Shown here: one piece after another, positions 8,987-22,086 of the stretch
How the letters are laid out: the number at the start of each line of letters is the position of its first letter
How positions within the stretch are numbered: position 1 is the stretch's first letter
From: Thermomicrobium sp. 4228-Ro
Lineage (GTDB): Bacteria; Chloroflexota; Chloroflexia; Thermomicrobiales; Thermomicrobiaceae
DNA length: 64,000 nucleotides
Reading direction: 5' to 3'
NCBI RefSeq assembly: GCF_026241205.1
Contig: NZ_JAPFQM010000001.1
Span: 1,550,001 to 1,614,000, forward strand
Notes under the pieces: model-generated
Database searches by the model: none
What the model was told of the DNA's origin: nothing
What the model saw: the letters and a program-made list of their open reading frames with translations, nothing else
Position numbers and translations under genes: made by a program

Positions 8987-9475
8987 ATGGCGACTGTAGA
9001 CGAGGTGCGTGGTTATCCGATCGCTGAGCCGACTCCCGACCTCTATCAGCTTCTGGAACGTTTGGAGGCGCTCGTCGAGCGAGGGTCACGGGTGCCGTTC
9101 AGCAACAAGATCATGGTCGACGAGCAGGAACTCGCCGCGTTGGTCGAGGAGCTCCGGCATGCGTTTCCCCGGGAATTGCGGCAGGCGAAGCGCGTCTTGC
9201 AGGAGCGGCAGAAGATCATCACCGAGGCACAACTCGAGGCGCAGCGGATCCTCGCGACAGCGCAAGAGCGGGCGCAGTACCTCATGAGCGAGCAGGGCAT
9301 TATGAACGAGACACGGGCTCGCTGTGAGGAGATGTTGCGACAGGCGAAAGAACAACGGCAGCGGGCGATCGACGAAGCGAACCGCTACGCACGTGAGGTG
9401 ATCGAGAAGGCCGAAGCGGCTGTCCTCAATGCCGCGAACCACTTGCAGCGCGTGAAGATGGAGCTGATGCGCTGA
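8987..9475 (+). CDS. coiled-coil protein downstream of coaD
   Basis: A 162-residue, strongly charged protein. Residues from about 45 to 155 are rich in Glu, Gln, Arg and Ala with heptad-like spacing (for example RELRQAKRVLQERQKIITEA) and should form a long coiled coil resembling DivIVA or the b subunit of F-type ATP synthase. There is no transmembrane segment. It follows coaD by five bases, so it belongs to the same transcript, which probably ends before the pyr promoter. The function is unknown; a scaffold or cell-division role is possible. Confidence 0.7.
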   Translation: MATVDEVRGYPIAEPTPDLYQLLERLEALVERGSRVPFSNKIMVDEQELAALVEELRHAFPRELRQAKRVLQERQKIITEAQLEAQRILATAQERAQYLMSEQGIMNETRARCEEMLRQAKEQRQRAIDEANRYAREVIEKAEAAVLNAANHLQRVKMELMR

Positions 9476-9634
9476 TCGCAACGCCCCGGGAGCGCAGGCA
9501 GCGTGCTCTTGGCCGGTGAGGTCCCTTCGCCGGCGCCATTTGGGATGACTCGTTCCTCCGTGCCATGGAGGGCTCCTCGAGACCGGAGCACCGACCGTGC
9601 TGAAGGGGCTCTCCGTCGACCGACAGTCCGGCTG

Positions 9635-9663
9635 TTGACGCGAGCGCCTCAGCGCGATATACT
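9635..9663 (+). promoter_or_regulatory. promoter of the pyr operon
   Basis: TTGACG (9635-9640), a 17-base spacer and TATACT (9658-9663), a near-consensus housekeeping promoter. The expected start near 9668-9670 falls in a TTT run; short T runs at the start point are also seen at E. coli pyrBI and carAB. Confidence 0.8.
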
Positions 9664-9669
9664 GGCCTT

Positions 9670-9808
9670 TCGAATGTCGGGGTCTGGTGTACGGACGCGA
9701 CTGACTGGATGAGGCGTGCACGGCGGTAGTCCACAGCACTGGAGCGAGCGAACGAACGGGCCTCTGGATTCAGCCCGAATCCAGAGGCCTTTTTTATGGG
9801 ATCGCACC
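9670..9808 (+). promoter_or_regulatory. pyr operon leader with attenuator
   Basis: About 140 bases lie between the predicted start point and the pyrC start codon, with a strong terminator near the end (9759-9796). Transcripts must read through this hairpin to reach pyrC, so regulation by attenuation is strongly implied. A weak alternative pairing can be drawn between GGATGAGGC (9707-9715) and the terminator's 5' arm (GCCTC, bulge, ATTC). Two very short frames occur: ATG 9674 to TGA 9712 (12 codons), then ATG 9709 to TAG (five codons, MRARR). Neither has an RBS. No PyrR binding consensus was recognised. The rest of 9476-9634 shows nothing identifiable. Confidence 0.65.
9759..9796 (+). terminator. 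attenuator terminator before pyrC
   Basis: A perfect 13-base-pair stem (9759-9771 with 9777-9789), a five-base loop and six T residues (9790-9795). It lies 13 bases before the pyrC GTG. Confidence 0.9.
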
Positions 9809-11203
9809 GTGCTGCTGCGTGGCGGACGCCTCGTCGATCCGAGTTGTGGGCTCGATTTGGTTGGGGATCTCGTCCTGCACGACGGAACTGTGAGCGCTCT
9901 CGGTCAGTCCCTGCCCGTTCCGGACGGTGCACTCGTCATCGATGCGGCAGGGCTGGTCATCTCGCCGGCATTCGTGGATGTCCATGCGCATCTCCGCGAT
10001 CCTGGCTTCCCGGAGAAGGAGACGCTGGAGACCGGTGCGGCGGCGGCTGCCGCAGGCGGCTTCGCGACGATCTGCTGTATGCCCAATACCGAGCCGCCGC
10101 TCGATACGCCGGAGCGTGTACGGGCACTCGTCGAGCGAGTGCGCGAGCTACCGGTGCGGATCTTCCCGATCGGTGCGATTTCGCGGGGCCGTCGCGGTGA
10201 GGAGCTCGCTGATCTGGCTGGTATGGCTGAGGCTGGCGCGATCGGGTTCTCGGACGACGGCGACAGCACACGCAGTGCAGCCGTCATGCGACGAGCGCTC
10301 GAGCTGAGTCGCGTGCTCGGGCGGCCGATCATGGTGCACTGTGAGGACTGGACGCTCGCCGCGGGCGGTGCGGTGCACGAAGGCCCCGTCGCTCAACGAC
10401 TGGGCCTGTCGGGTATCCCGGCTGTGGCGGAAGAGATCATCCTGGCCCGCGATTTGGAACTGGCGCGTCTAACCGGGGGGTGGCTCCACGTGCTGCACCT
10501 GACGACCGCTCGCGGGCTCGCGATGGTCCGGCGAGCCAAGCGCGAAGGCGTGCATGTCACGGTCGAAGTGACCCCGCATCACCTGCTCCTGACCGACGAG
10601 TGGGTGGCAGGTATCCGGCGTTTCGCTGGTGAGGACGAGTTCCTGCCTCCCGGGCCCTGCCCGGATGCGAACGCGAAGGTCAATCCTCCCTTGCGCCCGG
10701 AGGCAGACGTGCTGGCCTTACGCACCGGCCTGCGCGACGGGACGATCGATGTCATCGCGACCGATCATGCGCCGCACCACGAGCGCGACAAATCGACGGA
10801 TTTGCATCGGGCAGCATTCGGGATGATCGGACTGGAACTCGCGTTACCGCTCCTGTTGCGCCTCGTCCGCAGCGGCTGGTTAACCATGGGTGAACTCGTC
10901 GACTTCCTCTCCTGCCGGCCGGCCGGGCTCTTCGGCCTGCCAGGGGGAACCTTGAGGCCGGGTTCCCCGGCCGATGTCACAGTGTTCGATCCGGAGGCCC
11001 CCTGGCAGGTGACGCGCGCGACGTTGCGCTCGCGCAGTGCGAATACACCGCTTCTCGAACTGACGCTGCACGGGCGCGTCTGCCTCACGATCGTCGGAGG
11101 GAAGGTGGTCTATGTCGATGAAGCATTCGCGCATCGGAGCGCTCGTCTTGGAAGACGGTCGGATCTTCCCGGGTACGCCGTTCGGAGCGCGCCGGACGGT
11201 TGA
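9809..11203 (+). CDS. pyrC: dihydroorotase (type I)
   Basis: A 464-residue amidohydrolase that cyclises carbamoyl aspartate to dihydroorotate. The metal-binding HxH is at about 59-61 (FVDVHAHLRDPG). It also has MPNTEPPLDTPE, further metal ligands in VTPHHLLLTDE, and the catalytic Asp motif IATDHAPHH. The start is a GTG at 9809 right after the attenuator; no strong RBS precedes it. The 3' end is odd: it overlaps carA by 92 bases, so the last 30 residues are read in another frame within carA. The family usually ends soon after VGGKVVY, so the tail beyond it is probably dispensable. Confidence 0.94.
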   Translation: MLLRGGRLVDPSCGLDLVGDLVLHDGTVSALGQSLPVPDGALVIDAAGLVISPAFVDVHAHLRDPGFPEKETLETGAAAAAAGGFATICCMPNTEPPLDTPERVRALVERVRELPVRIFPIGAISRGRRGEELADLAGMAEAGAIGFSDDGDSTRSAAVMRRALELSRVLGRPIMVHCEDWTLAAGGAVHEGPVAQRLGLSGIPAVAEEIILARDLELARLTGGWLHVLHLTTARGLAMVRRAKREGVHVTVEVTPHHLLLTDEWVAGIRRFAGEDEFLPPGPCPDANAKVNPPLRPEADVLALRTGLRDGTIDVIATDHAPHHERDKSTDLHRAAFGMIGLELALPLLLRLVRSGWLTMGELVDFLSCRPAGLFGLPGGTLRPGSPADVTVFDPEAPWQVTRATLRSRSANTPLLELTLHGRVCLTIVGGKVVYVDEAFAHRSARLGRRSDLPGYAVRSAPDG

Positions 11204-12269
11204 GGGCGAGGCCGTTTTCACCACGGTCATGACGGGGTATCAAGAGGTGGTCACTGACCCCTCTTTTTATGGGCAGATCGTCTGCATGACGTACCCACTT
11301 ATCGGCAACTACGGCGTGGCTGAAGAGGATGACCAGTCGCGTCGTCCGTGGGTTGCCGGGCTCGTCGTGCGGGAGTATTGCGATCAGCCCAGTCATTGGC
11401 GCTCGCGGGGGACGCTCGGCGACTATCTGGAGCGGTGGGGGATCCCTGGGTTGGCTCGTGTCGATACGCGTGCACTGACCCGCCACTTGCGCGTGCACGG
11501 GACGATGCGCGCTGTCCTGGTTTCTGACCGGCGCGGTCTGAGCGACGACGAGTTGATCGCGCTGGCGCGTCGCGCCTGGTCACCGGATCGCGAGGACGTC
11601 GTGCCAGCCGTTCGTGGTGAACCAGCAACGTTCGGTCCGGTCGGTGCGCCGCATATCGTCCTGATCGATTGCGGCGTCAAGCGGAATATCCTCGTGTCGC
11701 TCCTGCGCCGGAACGTGCGCCTGACAGTTCTCCCCTACGGTGTCGACGCAGCGACTGTCCTGGTCTACGATCCGGACGGTGTCGTCGTCTCACCCGGACC
11801 GGGTGACCCGACGCAAGCGCGGGAGGCGATCGAAACGGTGCGAACGCTCGCCGCGTCGGGCAACCCCTTCTTCGGGATCTGCCTCGGCCATCAGCTGCTC
11901 GCCCTCGCAGCCGGTGCCAAGACGACGAAGTTGACGTTCGGGCACCGCGGCGGCAATCACCCCGTGAAGGATCTCCTGACTGGTCAAGTTCGGATCACCT
12001 CGCAGAATCACGGCTACTGTGTCGAAGCTGCCAGCGTACCGGTGGAAGACGGCTGGCAGGTCTGGATGGTGAACGTCAACGACGGAACGGTCGAGGGGTT
12101 GCGGCATCGGTCGTTACCCGTACTCACCGTGCAGTTCCATCCGGAAGGCTCGCCAGGACCGCAGGACAGCCAGGACCTCTTCGATGCTTTCGTCGAACTC
12201 GTCCGGCAGCGCTGGCAAGCACGACGTCAGCCGACGCGCTCGGCAGTCCTGGCCGGCGAGGAGGTGTGA
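11112..12269 (+). CDS. carA: carbamoyl-phosphate synthase small subunit (glutaminase)
   Basis: A 385-residue subunit that hydrolyses glutamine and channels ammonia to CarB. The N-terminal CPSase domain has [18 protein letters not shown]. The class I amidotransferase domain has the nucleophile Cys at about 257 ([14 protein letters not shown]) and the His-Glu pair in [16 protein letters not shown] 11112 or ATG 11118 could start; GGAGG and AAGGTGG lie just upstream. The reading frame begins inside pyrC (92-base overlap), so the two are translationally linked. Confidence 0.96.
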   Translation: MSMKHSRIGALVLEDGRIFPGTPFGARRTVEGEAVFTTVMTGYQEVVTDPSFYGQIVCMTYPLIGNYGVAEEDDQSRRPWVAGLVVREYCDQPSHWRSRGTLGDYLERWGIPGLARVDTRALTRHLRVHGTMRAVLVSDRRGLSDDELIALARRAWSPDREDVVPAVRGEPATFGPVGAPHIVLIDCGVKRNILVSLLRRNVRLTVLPYGVDAATVLVYDPDGVVVSPGPGDPTQAREAIETVRTLAASGNPFFGICLGHQLLALAAGAKTTKLTFGHRGGNHPVKDLLTGQVRITSQNHGYCVEAASVPVEDGWQVWMVNVNDGTVEGLRHRSLPVLTVQFHPEGSPGPQDSQDLFDAFVELVRQRWQARRQPTRSAVLAGEEV

Positions 12270-12271
12270 CG

Positions 12272-15200
12272 ATGGCACGGCAGCCACTCGTCTCCAGCGT
12301 GCTTGTGATCGGTTCGGGGCCGATCGTCATCGGTCAGGCAGCGGAGTTCGATTACTCCGGAAGCCAAGCGCTCCGAGCGCTCCGCGAAGAGGGGATCCGG
12401 ACGATCATCGTCAACTCCAATCCGGCGACGATCATGACCGACGAGGACATGGCCGATGTGGTCTACATCGAGCCGCTGACGGTCGATGTTCTCGAGCGGA
12501 TCATCGCGCGCGAACGGCCGGAGGGCCTCTTGGCGACGCTCGGTGGTCAGACCGGTCTCAATCTGGCAGTTCAGCTCGCTGAGGCTGATGTGCTCGACCG
12601 CTATGGCGTTCGCCTGCTGGGTACACCGCTTACGGCGATCCAGAAGGCGGAGGATCGGCAGCTCTTCAAAGAACTCCTGCTCGAGATCGGTGAGCCTGTG
12701 CTCGAGAGCAGCACGGCGTACAGTGTCGAGGAGGCGCTGCGCTTCGCCGACGAGGTGCCCCTGCCGCTCATCGTACGGCCAGCCTTCACGCTCGGTGGAA
12801 CCGGTGGCGGTATCGCCTTCACGCGTGACGAGCTGGTAGCGCTCGTCCAGCGCGGCATCGCGGCGAGCCCGACCGGACAGGTCCTGGTCGAACGCTGCCT
12901 ACTCGGCTGGAAGGAAATCGAGTACGAGGTGATGCGGGATGCCAACGATACCTGCATCACCGTCTGCAACATGGAAAATCTCGACCCGATGGGGGTGCAC
13001 ACTGGCGATAGTATCGTGGTTGCGCCCTCGCAGACGCTGAGCGACCGCGATTATCAGATGCTGCGGAGCGCTGCGCTCAAGATCATCCGCGCGCTCGGCA
13101 TCGTCGGTGGATGCAACATCCAGTTCGCGCTCGACCCGCATTCCGACCAGTATTATGTGATCGAGGTCAACCCGCGTGTCAGCCGCAGTTCGGCACTCGC
13201 CTCCAAAGCGACCGGTTATCCGATCGCTCGGATCGCCGCGAAGCTGGCGATCGGTCGGACGCTCGACGAGCTGCCGAACCCGGTCACCGGCAAGACGATG
13301 GCCTCGTTCGAGCCGGCTCTCGACTACTGTGTCGTGAAGATCCCGCGCTGGCCGTTCGATAAATTCCGCCACGGCGACCGGACACTGGGCTCGCAGATGA
13401 AAGCGACTGGCGAGGTGATGGCGATCGACCGCTGTTTCGAAGCTGCCCTCCAGAAGGCGGTTCGCGGCCTCGATACTGACCAGGCGGATCTCCGCTGGGA
13501 GGATCCACGCTGGCAGGACCCGGCGCAACTCGAGCACGCGTTGCGCGTCCCGACCGATCTGCGGTTGTGGGCTGTCGCTGCGGCCGTTCGACGCGGCTGG
13601 GAACCCGAGCGGGTGAGCGCGCTGAGCCGCATCGATGTCTGGTTCGTCCGTGCGATTCAGCGCATCGTCGCGCTGGAGGAGCACCTGGCGCACAAGCCGC
13701 TCACGGACGAGGTGCTCTGGGAGGCCAAACGTCTCGGCTACAGCGATCGGACGATCGCTGCCTTGCAGGGAACGACCGAAGAAGCGATCCGGGCGCAGCG
13801 GTACGCGTGGGGCATCGTCCCGGTCCACAAGCTGGTCGATACGTGTGCCGCGGAGTTCGCTGCCGAGACCCCGTACTTCTACGCGACCTACGAGGACGAG
13901 GATGAAGCGCCTCCCCTGGCACCACCGAAGGTGGCCGTTATCGGTGCCGGACCGATCCGGATCGGGCAAGGAATCGAGTTCGACTACTGCAGCGTGAAGG
14001 CTGCACAGGCGCTGCATCGGTCGGGCGTGGCGGCGATCATGCTCAACAACAATCCGGAAACAGTATCGACGGACTTCGATGCGTCCGACCGGCTGTACGT
14101 CGTGCCACTCGATGCGGAATCGATCATCGACGTGCTGCGCCATGAAGCGGCTGGCCGGATCGATGCCCTGCCGCCGGTGGTCGTCCAGTTCGGCGGACAG
14201 ACCGCCATCAATGTCGCTGCCGACCTGGCAGCCGCCGGTGTGCCGATCCTGGGGACTGATCAGGAAGCGATCGATATCGCGGAGGACCGCCGGCGCTTCG
14301 AGCGGTTTCTGCGGGAACTGGGCATTCCGCAGCCGCCGGGTGCCGGTGTGCTCAGCCTCGAGGAGGCTCTGGCGACCGCTGAGCGGATCGGCTATCCGGT
14401 TCTCGTCCGCCCGTCGTACGTCCTCGGTGGTCGTGCGATGGAGGTCGTCTACCGGCGCGAGCAGCTGGAGCGGTATCTGGCTACATCGGGTGCGTTCGCC
14501 TCGGGCCGCCCGGTCCTCATCGACAAGTATTTGGACGGCATCGAACTCGAAGTGGATGCGATCTGTGACGGTCGCGAGGTGCTCGTTCCGGGCATCATGC
14601 AGCACATCGAGCGGGCCGGTGTGCATTCGGGGGACAGCTTCGCCGTTTATCCAGCCGTCGAGTTGCCGCACGAGCATGTCGAAACGCTCGTCCGGTATAC
14701 CACCGAGATCGCGTTGGCACTGGGTGCGCGAGGGCTCATCAATATCCAGTTCGTTCTGCATGAGGGGACGGTCTACGTGCTCGAGGTCAATCCCCGCGCC
14801 TCGCGGACAGTGCCGTTCTTGAGCAAAGTGACCGGTGTGCCCATGGTCGATGTCGCGACGCGCATCTTGCTCGGCCAGTCGCTCGCCGAGCAGGGTTACC
14901 GCGGCGGGCTCTGGCCGCGGCAGCCGCTGGTGGCGGTGAAGGCACCGGTCTTCTCGATGGCGAAGTTGCACGGTGTCGACGTCCAGCTCGGGCCGGAAAT
15001 GAAATCGACCGGTGAAGCGATGGGGATCGATCGCACGTTCGAAGCGGCTCTGGCGAAGGCGTTCCTGGCAGCGGGGCTGGTGATCCCGTCCGGTGCGCCA
15101 GTGCTGCTCAGCTTAGCGAACGAGGACAAGCCGGCCGGTGTGGAGCTGGCGCGTGGGCTCGTCGCGCTCGGTCACCCGATCGTGGCGACAGAAGGGACGG

Positions 15201-15514
15201 CCAACTATCTCCGCGCGCACCGTGTGCCGGTCGAGTTGACCGTCGCGCATATCGGCCACGGCCACCCGGATGTGCTGGAAGTCATCCTCGACCGCACCGT
15301 GCGCGGCGTCATCAATACGCCAGGCCGTGACGAGGGAACGATCCAGGACGGCTTCCTGATCCGTCGCGCCGCAGTGGAGCGCGGCATCCCCTGTCTCACC
15401 TCATTAGATACCGCTCGCGCGCTGGTCCGTGCGTTGCTCGGCGGGGGTGCGAGTTACACGGTGCAGCCACTGCCGGCTTATCGGACACGTGAGACGGTGC
15501 CGGCTCTCGTTTGA
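12272..15514 (+). CDS. carB: carbamoyl-phosphate synthase large subunit
   Basis: A 1080-residue protein with the duplicated ATP-grasp layout of CarB. The first half starts [20 protein letters not shown]. The second half restarts near residue 550 with [22 protein letters not shown]-terminal MGS-like regulatory domain follows (from about 940, [19 protein letters not shown]). It makes carbamoyl phosphate for both pyrimidine and arginine synthesis. ATG 12272 follows the carA stop by two bases with a GAGGAGG RBS inside carA. Confidence 0.98.
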   Translation: MARQPLVSSVLVIGSGPIVIGQAAEFDYSGSQALRALREEGIRTIIVNSNPATIMTDEDMADVVYIEPLTVDVLERIIARERPEGLLATLGGQTGLNLAVQLAEADVLDRYGVRLLGTPLTAIQKAEDRQLFKELLLEIGEPVLESSTAYSVEEALRFADEVPLPLIVRPAFTLGGTGGGIAFTRDELVALVQRGIAASPTGQVLVERCLLGWKEIEYEVMRDANDTCITVCNMENLDPMGVHTGDSIVVAPSQTLSDRDYQMLRSAALKIIRALGIVGGCNIQFALDPHSDQYYVIEVNPRVSRSSALASKATGYPIARIAAKLAIGRTLDELPNPVTGKTMASFEPALDYCVVKIPRWPFDKFRHGDRTLGSQMKATGEVMAIDRCFEAALQKAVRGLDTDQADLRWEDPRWQDPAQLEHALRVPTDLRLWAVAAAVRRGWEPERVSALSRIDVWFVRAIQRIVALEEHLAHKPLTDEVLWEAKRLGYSDRTIAALQGTTEEAIRAQRYAWGIVPVHKLVDTCAAEFAAETPYFYATYEDEDEAPPLAPPKVAVIGAGPIRIGQGIEFDYCSVKAAQALHRSGVAAIMLNNNPETVSTDFDASDRLYVVPLDAESIIDVLRHEAAGRIDALPPVVVQFGGQTAINVAADLAAAGVPILGTDQEAIDIAEDRRRFERFLRELGIPQPPGAGVLSLEEALATAERIGYPVLVRPSYVLGGRAMEVVYRREQLERYLATSGAFASGRPVLIDKYLDGIELEVDAICDGREVLVPGIMQHIERAGVHSGDSFAVYPAVELPHEHVETLVRYTTEIALALGARGLINIQFVLHEGTVYVLEVNPRASRTVPFLSKVTGVPMVDVATRILLGQSLAEQGYRGGLWPRQPLVAVKAPVFSMAKLHGVDVQLGPEMKSTGEAMGIDRTFEAALAKAFLAAGLVIPSGAPVLLSLANEDKPAGVELARGLVALGHPIVATEGTANYLRAHRVPVELTVAHIGHGHPDVLEVILDRTVRGVINTPGRDEGTIQDGFLIRRAAVERGIPCLTSLDTARALVRALLGGGASYTVQPLPAYRTRETVPALV

Positions 15515-15523
15515 GGGGGGGCG

Positions 15524-16555
15524 ATGCGCTGGTGGATCGTGGGTCTCGCGCTCGTTCCTGTAGCCCTGATACTGGAACTCCTGCATGCGCCGCCGCTGGC
15601 GGTTCTCCTGGCCGCCGCGGCGGCCTTGGTCCCGCTCGCAGCACTGCTCGGTCGAGCGACCGAAGAAGTGGCCGCACGCACCGGGCCACTCGTCGGTGGC
15701 CTCCTGAATTCGACGCTCGGGAACGCAGCGGAACTCATCATCGCCCTGGCGGCGCTGCGGGCTGGCCTGCACGAACTGGTGAAGGCGTCGATCTCGGGCT
15801 CGATCCTCGGGAACCTTCTCCTGATCCTCGGGGCGAGCCTGCTCGTCGGCGGCCTGCGACACGGGATGCAGCAGTTCGATGCGCAGCTGGCTGGGGTCAG
15901 CGCGACGATGATGACCCTCGCGGTGGTCCTCTTGCTCGTCCCTGGGCTCTTCACGCTCGGCCCCACACCGGTGCACGGCGATGCGGTCGAGTGGATGAGT
16001 ATCGGACTCGCCATCGTCCTCGCGGTGATCTATGGACTCTATGTGCTCTACATCGTGCGCCGTGGTGGCCCGGTTCTCGAGCACGCGCACGCCAGCTGGT
16101 CGCTCCGGCGTGGCATCGTCGTGCTGGCGCTGGCGACGATCGGCGTCGTGGTGATGAGCGAGGTGCTGGTCGGGGCAGTCGAGCCGGTCGTCGCAGCCAC
16201 CGGGATCTCGGAGTTTTTTCTCGGTGTCGTGCTCGTGCCGCTCGTCGGCAATGTCGCCGAGCACTTCGTGGCGGTGCAGGTCGCTGGGCGGAATCAGATG
16301 GATCTGAGTCTCAATATCGCCTATGGGTCGAGCCTGCAAGTTGCATTACTGGTGACGCCAGTACTCATCGGCGCAAGTCTCTTGACCAGCCAGCCGATGT
16401 CGCTCGTCTTCAATGTGTACGAACTCGTGGCCTTGCTCGGCGCCGCCCTCGTTTCGACGCTGATCGCGCTCGACGGACGCTCGCACTGGCTCGAAGGTGC
16501 GATGTTGCTCGCGGTCTACGCTGGCCTGGGGGTGGGCTTTTTCTTCCTCCCCTGA
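15524..16555 (+). CDS. CaCA-family Ca2+/H+ (cation/proton) antiporter
   Basis: A 343-residue integral membrane protein with about ten hydrophobic segments. It has the two inverted family repeats with signature acidic motifs: LNSTLGNAAELIIALAAL (about 62-79) and LVPLVGNVAEHFVAVQV (about 240-256). This matches Cax/ChaA exchangers. It lies nine bases after carB and 59 bases before pyrE, so it appears to be co-transcribed with pyrimidine genes. That placement is unexpected, because no metabolic link between cation export and pyrimidine synthesis is established. Confidence 0.88.
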   Translation: MRWWIVGLALVPVALILELLHAPPLAVLLAAAAALVPLAALLGRATEEVAARTGPLVGGLLNSTLGNAAELIIALAALRAGLHELVKASISGSILGNLLLILGASLLVGGLRHGMQQFDAQLAGVSATMMTLAVVLLLVPGLFTLGPTPVHGDAVEWMSIGLAIVLAVIYGLYVLYIVRRGGPVLEHAHASWSLRRGIVVLALATIGVVVMSEVLVGAVEPVVAATGISEFFLGVVLVPLVGNVAEHFVAVQVAGRNQMDLSLNIAYGSSLQVALLVTPVLIGASLLTSQPMSLVFNVYELVALLGAALVSTLIALDGRSHWLEGAMLLAVYAGLGVGFFFLP

Positions 16556-16614
16556 TTGGCGCTCGGGCGCATACAGGCAGCTTGATGGAGAGGCAGCGCG
16601 CGTGGAGGGAACCG

Positions 16615-21386
<4,772 letters not shown>

Positions 21387-21390
<4 letters not shown>

Positions 21391-22037
21391 GCGAGGAGCG
21401 GAGAGAAGCGCAGGAGCGGAGCGTCGAGGAGCGCCTGGAGGAGATCGCAGCGCGGGTGCGAGCTTGTACCCGCTGTGATCTCTGGCGTACGCGGACACAG
21501 GCGGTACCGGGCGAAGGGAATCCACGCGCGGAGGTCATGTTCATCGGGGAGGCCCCGGGGTATCACGAAGACCGGCAGGGGCGCCCGTTCGTCGGTGCCG
21601 CTGGCCAGTTCCTCAACGAACTGCTCCAGCGAGCAGGCTTGCGCCGCGAGGAGGTGTATATCACGAACGTCGTGAAGTGCCGGCCGCCGGGGAATCGCGA
21701 TCCGTTGCCCGACGAGATCGCGGCCTGCGCGCCGTATCTCGACGAGCAGCTGGCCGTGATTCGTCCACGCATCATCGTCACGCTCGGTCGGTACTCGATG
21801 GCCCGCTGGTTCCCGAACGAGAAGATCTCGCGCATTCACGGGCAAGCTCGCCGGATCGGTGAGTACGTGGTCGTGCCGATGTACCATCCCGCAGCAGCCT
21901 TGCACCAGCCCGCACTCAAAGAGCTCGTCGAGAAGGATTTCGAGAAGCTCGGTGAGATCCTCGCCCAGGTCCGTGCCGAGACGACCACGGCTGACGCGCA
22001 ACCGGAAGAACAGCCACAGCAGATGCGCCTCTTCTGA
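21387..22037 (+). CDS. family 4 uracil-DNA glycosylase (UDGa)
   Basis: A 216-residue thermostable-type UDG that removes uracil from DNA. Four cysteines that would bind the 4Fe-4S cluster are C27, C30 (ACTRCDLW), C98 ([13 protein letters not shown]) and C114. The catalytic region [17 protein letters not shown] and the late motif MYHPAAAL are present. GTG at 21387 overlaps the stop of the fused nuclease (GTGA), so repair functions are translationally linked. It fits a thermophile in which cytosine deamination is fast. Confidence 0.93.
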
Positions 22038-22045
22038 GACGTTGC

Positions 22046-22051
22046 TATACT
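22046..22051 (+). promoter_or_regulatory. putative -10 element for ftsK
   Basis: TATACT in the 49-base gap between udg and ftsK, 35 bases before the ftsK ATG. No clear -35 was seen. Confidence 0.4.
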
Positions 22052-22086
22052 CCGTACGGACACGCGAACGGACGCGGGAGGAAGCG

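Noticed and set aside
9670-9808. T-box or classical PyrR leader
   Set aside because: No T-box sequence, specifier-like stem or PyrR-binding loop consensus was seen.
12899-14971. A 690-codon open frame on the strand opposite carB
   Set aside because: It lies wholly inside carB, whose motifs are clear on the plus strand. The product is Arg/His/Asp-rich with no domain pattern, as expected of the antisense of G/C-ending codons.
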